Below are positions 7,634 through 10,373 of a DNA stretch of 10,373 nucleotides, one piece after another (the first letter of the stretch is position 1; the number at the start of each line of letters is the position of its first letter). Origin of the DNA: Acidobacteriota bacterium (GTDB lineage Bacteria; Acidobacteriota; Terriglobia; UBA7540). The stretch is taken from NCBI GenBank assembly GCA_021789565.1, contig JAJYJL010000156.1, positions 1-10,373 of the forward strand, given 5' to 3'. The notes under the pieces were generated by a model that was given only the letters and a program-made list of their open reading frames with translations, did no database searches and was not told where the DNA came from. Both the position numbers and the translations under genes were made by a program.

Positions 7634-8281
7634 GACGGTTCGAATCGCCGGCAGGCACCTGTTATATATGACCTGCTGGCTCTGCTGCGCGACTTCAGTT
7701 TGCGAATCTCTTTTAAGCCTTCAGAAATAGGCGTCCGGAGCCTGTAATCCGCGGCCCGGTGCAGCCACCGGATGGTACCTGTCCTGTCAATCAGGACGAA
7801 GGTTGGCGTGTTGATGGCCGCACCGTTCCGGCCTTTATACATGGGCGAACGGGCTCCGTACATGTCCATGAGTTTGTCATGAGAGTCGGGCAGTATCGGT
7901 AAGGGAGCTCTTAATTTGGCTTCTGTCTCGCCCGACTTGTCGACGGCGTGGAGGCTGACGGCGAGCACCTGTACATCGAGGGCCCAAAGTCCCTCGTGGC
8001 CTTTGACGAACTTGCCGATTTCGGCCATGCGGTATGGTTGCCAATATCCCCGGTAAAAATCGATCGCGACGTTACTCCCCCTGAAGCCTGACAATCGGAC
8101 ATTCTTGCCGTCCGTACCCGGCAGAGCAAAATCGGGAGCCTTTTTCTCCAACCTTTCCTCGGAGCGGCGGCGGTTTGACTTCTGCGCCATGAGAAAGTCC
8201 TAAATGCCACGATGAGAGGAGAGAAGCCCCGATGAAGATAAGCAGCCCCCGCATTGTGATGCCTGAATTCTGTCCACGCAT
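7576..8281 (-). pseudogene. Secreted peroxiredoxin-like (AhpC/TSA redoxin) gene, frameshifted and lacking active-site cysteines
   Basis: Two minus-strand frames join into one recognisable protein. The first starts at ATG 8281 behind an excellent AAGGAGG and encodes a signal peptide: MRGLLIFIGASLLSSWHLG begins at residue 10, with probable cleavage after SHG at 32. It runs to VGEK. The thioredoxin-fold body (APDFALPGTDG onward, FYRGYW, TPTFVLIDRTGTIRW) continues in the next frame. Removing one A from the A5 run (plus-strand T5 at 8141-8145) gives a seamless VGEKAPDF junction. The body is open from an internal ATG at 8190, which would give 204 residues without a signal peptide and with a weak ribosome site. 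The usual W-C-P-Y-C site reads WQPYR: the peroxidatic Cys is Gln (CAA) and the second Cys is Arg (CGC). About 30 C-terminal residues beyond EIRKL look non-native and run antisense into the SDR gene, so the original stop is probably lost; a TAA lies one frame over at 7662-7664. A leaderless, non-peroxidase protein remains possible. Confidence 0.7.
7647..7680. terminator. Hairpin between convergent genes
   Basis: GCCGGCAGG (7647-7655) pairs with CCTGCTGGC (7672-7680) over nine bases with one G-T wobble, around a 16-nt loop. It begins 14 nt after the SDR stop, where a terminator would be expected. No T tract follows on either strand, so a bidirectional terminator is only a suggestion. It lies inside the extended minus-strand reading frame of the peroxiredoxin-like gene. 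Confidence 0.3.
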
Positions 8282-8546
8282 AACGCCCTCCTTGAAGGGT
8301 TTTATTTATTCCGGAAGATCTGTTTCAAGCCCATTACAGCCCTAACAGGCGGCGTGAGAGGATTTCAGGAGTCGCAAGCACTGAATTGGACAAGACAATG
8401 CGCGTGCCTGATTCTCCGCTGTCGCCCACCAGTTTCCAGGAATTTCCGAATACACTGGCAGCCTTAAAGTTTACCGACAGAGGACAAGACCAACTTGAAT
8501 AATATCCTTAGCACGACTGCAAGGGGGGCAGGTGAATAAATGACAC
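8282..8546. other. Intergenic region between nth and the peroxiredoxin-like gene
   Basis: These 265 bases hold no gene I can support. A minus-strand frame is open from 8507 to its stop at 8334 without ATG. From a GTG at 8429 it would encode 31 residues, and it ends 52 nt before the peroxiredoxin-like start. The opposite strand is open over the same stretch (a 34-residue frame at 8398-8502, no ribosome site). Neither resembles a family I know. The region also holds two direct copies of GGACAAGAC and a possible minus-strand promoter near 8301-8328. It may contain a degraded gene end. Confidence 0.4.
8286..8293 (-). promoter_or_regulatory. Strong ribosome site of the secreted peroxiredoxin-like gene
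   Basis: On the minus strand AAGGAGGG ends four bases before ATG 8281. It is the best ribosome site near this gene and argues that 8281, with the signal peptide, was the ancestral start rather than 8190. About 10-30 nt further upstream, TTGAAA (8323-8328) and AATAAA (8301-8306), 16 nt apart, could be a promoter; that part is weak. Confidence 0.6.
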
Positions 8547-8562
8547 CTAGATGGTCTTGTCC
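8388..8562. repeat. Three copies of the 9-mer GGACAAGAC
   Basis: Direct copies lie at 8388-8396 and 8482-8490, 94 nt apart. An inverted copy (GTCTTGTCC) lies at 8554-8562, inside the last codons of nth. The second and third copies share 11 bases (GGACAAGACCA), forming a perfect inverted repeat with a 59-nt loop that spans the nth stop codon. Its role is unknown: binding site, long-range stem or remnant duplication are all possible. Confidence 0.55.
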
Positions 8563-9254
8563 GGGGCATCGCAAATGGATTCAAGCGGGCAATCCAGGCA
8601 TAAAGGCTTGCGCGCCTGGCAGATCCTGCGGCCGAACCAGATGACTTGATGGCTGAACAGGATCCATCGGTCTTTTGGAACGACTTCTATAAGGTCTTGT
8701 TCCACATTTTCGGGGGTCTTACCGTTGGAGAGTTTCAGCCGGTGCGAGATTCTGAATACGTGCGTATCGACCACAACTCCGGCGGGAATTCTAAAGGCCG
8801 TTCCCAGAACGACATTTGCAGTTTTTCGAGCCACGCCGGGCAGCGTCAGCATCTCCTCCATGCTTTGGGGTACTTTGCCTCCAAAGTCCTTGACGATCTT
8901 CTCAGCGGCGCCAATGATGTTCCTTGCCTTGTTACGGAAAAATCCGGTTGACCGGATGTCCCCTTCAAGCACTTTCTGGTCCAATCGGGCAAAGTCACGA
9001 GGACCTGGATATTTGGCAAAAAGCGCTGGTGTCACCTTGTTGACGCGCTCGTCGGTACATTGTGCCGAGAGGATGGTCGCGACAAGGAGCTGAAAGGCAT
9101 CTGTGTGTGCCAGTGCGCACTCGGCGTTCGGGAAAAGCTGATCAAGCCCTGAGAAGATTTTTTTCAACCGCTGGGGTGACCTATTGCCGACACTCCTTTT
9201 CGAGGAAGGGTGTTTTTTCGCAGACTTTGTTTTTCTGGAGGCAGCGGATTTCAT
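8547..9254 (-). CDS. nth: Endonuclease III, DNA glycosylase / AP lyase
   Basis: A 235-residue base-excision repair enzyme that removes oxidised pyrimidines and cuts the abasic site. The helix-hairpin-helix motif LPGVARKTANVVLG (138-151) carries the catalytic lysine K144; the catalytic aspartate is D163 in VVVDTHVFRISHRL. The C-terminal iron-sulphur loop is complete: C212-x6-C219-x2-C222-x5-C228, so a [4Fe-4S] cluster is expected. LLVATILSAQCTDERVN (56-72) is also typical. Compared with the E. coli enzyme (211 residues) it has a Lys/Ser-rich N-terminal tail of about 29 residues, likely disordered. The ATG start has GGGAG six bases upstream (9261-9265). It lies 54 nt after the dehydrogenase gene on the same strand and probably shares its transcript. 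Confidence 0.96.
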   Translation of the reverse strand: MKSAASRKTKSAKKHPSSKRSVGNRSPQRLKKIFSGLDQLFPNAECALAHTDAFQLLVATILSAQCTDERVNKVTPALFAKYPGPRDFARLDQKVLEGDIRSTGFFRNKARNIIGAAEKIVKDFGGKVPQSMEEMLTLPGVARKTANVVLGTAFRIPAGVVVDTHVFRISHRLKLSNGKTPENVEQDLIEVVPKDRWILFSHQVIWFGRRICQARKPLCLDCPLESICDAPDKTI

Positions 9255-9308
9255 ATGTTTCTCCCGGCTGCGGACAGTGGATTTGGAGATTGATTATATG
9301 TACGGGTT

Positions 9309-10184
9309 CTACTTCAGGCCAGCGTTTTCGGCTGCGATCATTGAAAAAGAGGACCAGTCAAGCTCTTCGCCGTTGCGCGCGATTGCGGCAAGAATATGGT
9401 CGTGAACAAGACTCGCAATCGGCATGGGCGCCCGCGCATCTGCTGCGGCAGCCAGCACCAGGCCGGCGTCCTTCAGTCCCAGCGGAAGCTTGAAGCTAGC
9501 TGGCAGGAACTGTTCCTTTACAATCAGGTTGCCATAGGTCTTGTAAACCGGCGCCGCAAACAAAGTGCTCGTCATCACCTCAAGAAAACGCTCGGGCTCA
9601 ACTCCTGACTTGCGAAGCAGGGCAAAAGCCTCACCTAAAGATTCAATTACGGATAAGATGAGGAAATTCCCGCTCAGCTTGACGACGTTGGCAAGGTACG
9701 GCTCATCTCCGACGACGAACGTCCGATGCCCTACGGCGTCGAAGACCGGCTGGCAGCGCTCAATCACTACGGTTGGCCCCGCGGCGACAACCGCCAATTC
9801 TGCTGCCACTGCTGCATCCGGGCGGCCGAACACCGGCGCGGATACAAATTGTTTTCCGGCTTCCGCATGGGCCCTTCTTAGTTCCTGGGCAAGTGCGACG
9901 CTGATCGTGCTTGACGAAACATGCACAGTGTTCGGAGCGAGGCTGGAAATCAGTTGCTCGCCGAAGACAATATCGCGCACCGCCCCATCATCGGCCAGCA
10001 TGGTAATCAGAACATCTCCGCCGCAAGTTTCTGCAATTTGGTCTGCAACGATCGCACCCTCGCCGCGCAGGCTTTCGGCGCGCTCGCGGGTGCGATTATA
10101 CACAGTTACTTTGTGGCCTGCTTTCAGAAGATTACGCGCCATCGGCAATCCCATGCTGCCCAAACCGATGAATCCAACGTCCAT
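9309..10184 (-). CDS. NAD(P)-dependent beta-hydroxyacid dehydrogenase (3-hydroxyisobutyrate dehydrogenase / GlxR-like family)
   Basis: A 291-residue cytoplasmic oxidoreductase of the beta-HAD family. The N-terminal Rossmann domain shows IGLGSMGLPMA (6-16), and R31 follows the second strand in YNRTRERA, which suggests NADP(H) preference. The substrate-binding loop reads SSSTIS (90-95). The family motif usually written DAPVSGG is SAPVFGRPDAA here (115-125), as in a less studied branch. The catalytic lysine is K169 with N173 in KLSGN, and K238-D239 in LGLKDAG completes the signature. Exact substrate is not predictable: glyoxylate, succinic or methylmalonic semialdehyde, or 3-hydroxyisobutyrate are options. 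The ATG has GGAG six bases upstream. It follows the HemQ-family gene by 33 nt and precedes nth by 54 nt, all on the same strand. Confidence 0.9.
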   Translation of the reverse strand: MDVGFIGLGSMGLPMARNLLKAGHKVTVYNRTRERAESLRGEGAIVADQIAETCGGDVLITMLADDGAVRDIVFGEQLISSLAPNTVHVSSSTISVALAQELRRAHAEAGKQFVSAPVFGRPDAAVAAELAVVAAGPTVVIERCQPVFDAVGHRTFVVGDEPYLANVVKLSGNFLILSVIESLGEAFALLRKSGVEPERFLEVMTSTLFAAPVYKTYGNLIVKEQFLPASFKLPLGLKDAGLVLAAAADARAPMPIASLVHDHILAAIARNGEELDWSSFSMIAAENAGLK

Positions 10185-10217
10185 CTAATTCTCCACGGGT
10201 CTCTCTGATATTCCCGG

Positions 10218-10373
10218 TCAGCCGCCGAGGGTATTCAGCACTTCGGGCAGTTCGCGATGGATACATGTAAATATAGGAGTGTCGCGCAAGGTAAAGTTGC
10301 TGGCCTCGGCGTTTCGCAATTCCATCACAAGATCCAGGAAATGATCAGGTTTGTCGCTTTCAAAAGATCGGAA
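10218..10373 (-). CDS. Chlorite-dismutase / HemQ family heme enzyme, C-terminal fragment
   Basis: The last 51 codons of a minus-strand gene, open to the right edge, so the start is outside the window. The fragment reads as RSFESDKPDHFLDLVMELR, then NAEASNFTLRDTPIFTC, and ends shortly after in NTLGG. This is the C-terminal signature of the chlorite-dismutase superfamily, where coproheme decarboxylases (HemQ, now ChdC) show a nearly identical LVMDLR...EAS..TLRDTPIFTC block. If it is ChdC it makes heme b from coproheme, the last step of the coproporphyrin-dependent route. Heme ligand and catalytic residues lie outside the window, so a true chlorite dismutase or another family member cannot be excluded, though it is less likely. 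It probably heads the unit that continues with the dehydrogenase and nth. Confidence 0.8.
   Translation of the reverse strand, partial: FRSFESDKPDHFLDLVMELRNAEASNFTLRDTPIFTCIHRELPEVLNTLGG

Noticed and set aside
8141..8145. Programmed -1 frameshift on the A AAA AAG-like run in the peroxiredoxin-like gene
   Set aside because: The needed shift is +1, and five A's are too few for typical transcriptional slippage.
8397..8481. Small mobile element flanked by 9-bp direct repeats (GGACAAGAC) as a target duplication
   Set aside because: The 85-bp interior shows no terminal inverted repeats, and a third inverted copy inside nth does not fit a target-site duplication.
8398..8502. Plus-strand 34-residue frame starting with ATG
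   Set aside because: No ribosome site, no recognisable product, and the antisense strand is open over the same bases.
8530..8548. AGGTG...CACCT hairpin at the nth stop as a terminator
   Set aside because: Only five base pairs with a 9-nt loop and no T tract.

Overview
The window reads as a chromosomal stretch of a Gram-negative, mid-to-high-GC bacterium, most probably an uncultured Acidobacteriota. That placement is an inference from protein style, the lipoprotein and secreted proteins, and the gene mix; no rRNA or other firm marker is present. The genes are mostly housekeeping and envelope or signalling functions. I see no prophage, insertion sequence, CRISPR array, tRNA or rRNA.

Layout. 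Bases 3-7633 are read on the plus strand: the 3' end of a cationic amino-acid permease, a membrane-bound SpoIIE/RsbU-type PP2C phosphatase with a HAMP domain, then a tightly packed run. That run is a two-TM potassium channel with RCK domains, the bifunctional NAD(P)HX repair enzyme nnr (ATGA overlap), tsaE (7-nt gap), a PqiC-like ABC-transport auxiliary lipoprotein (41-nt overlap), and an SDR enzyme with the enoyl-ACP-reductase Tyr-x6-Lys signature. Bases 7576-10373 are read on the minus strand: the 3' end of a chlorite-dismutase/HemQ-family gene, a beta-hydroxyacid dehydrogenase, endonuclease III (nth), a 265-nt gap, and a damaged secreted peroxiredoxin-like gene converging on the SDR gene.

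How the genes may work together. The channel and nnr are translationally coupled. An RCK domain of this kind can sense NAD(H), and nnr repairs hydrated NAD(P)H, so a link between potassium flux and nicotinamide state is conceivable but unproven. Adjacency of nnr and tsaE is common in bacteria. On the minus strand, hemQ, the dehydrogenase and nth look like one transcription unit with gaps of 33 and 54 nt.

Most worth a second look: (1) the peroxiredoxin-like gene, where a one-base gain in an A5 run separates a good signal peptide from the thioredoxin-fold body and both active-site cysteines are already gone; (2) the channel's selectivity filter, TIGAG instead of TVGYG/TIGFG; (3) the divergent enoyl-ACP-reductase-like SDR; (4) an orphan PqiC-like lipoprotein with no MCE/ABC partners in view; and (5) three copies of a 9-mer in the nth-peroxiredoxin gap. 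I found no convincing new multi-gene system.
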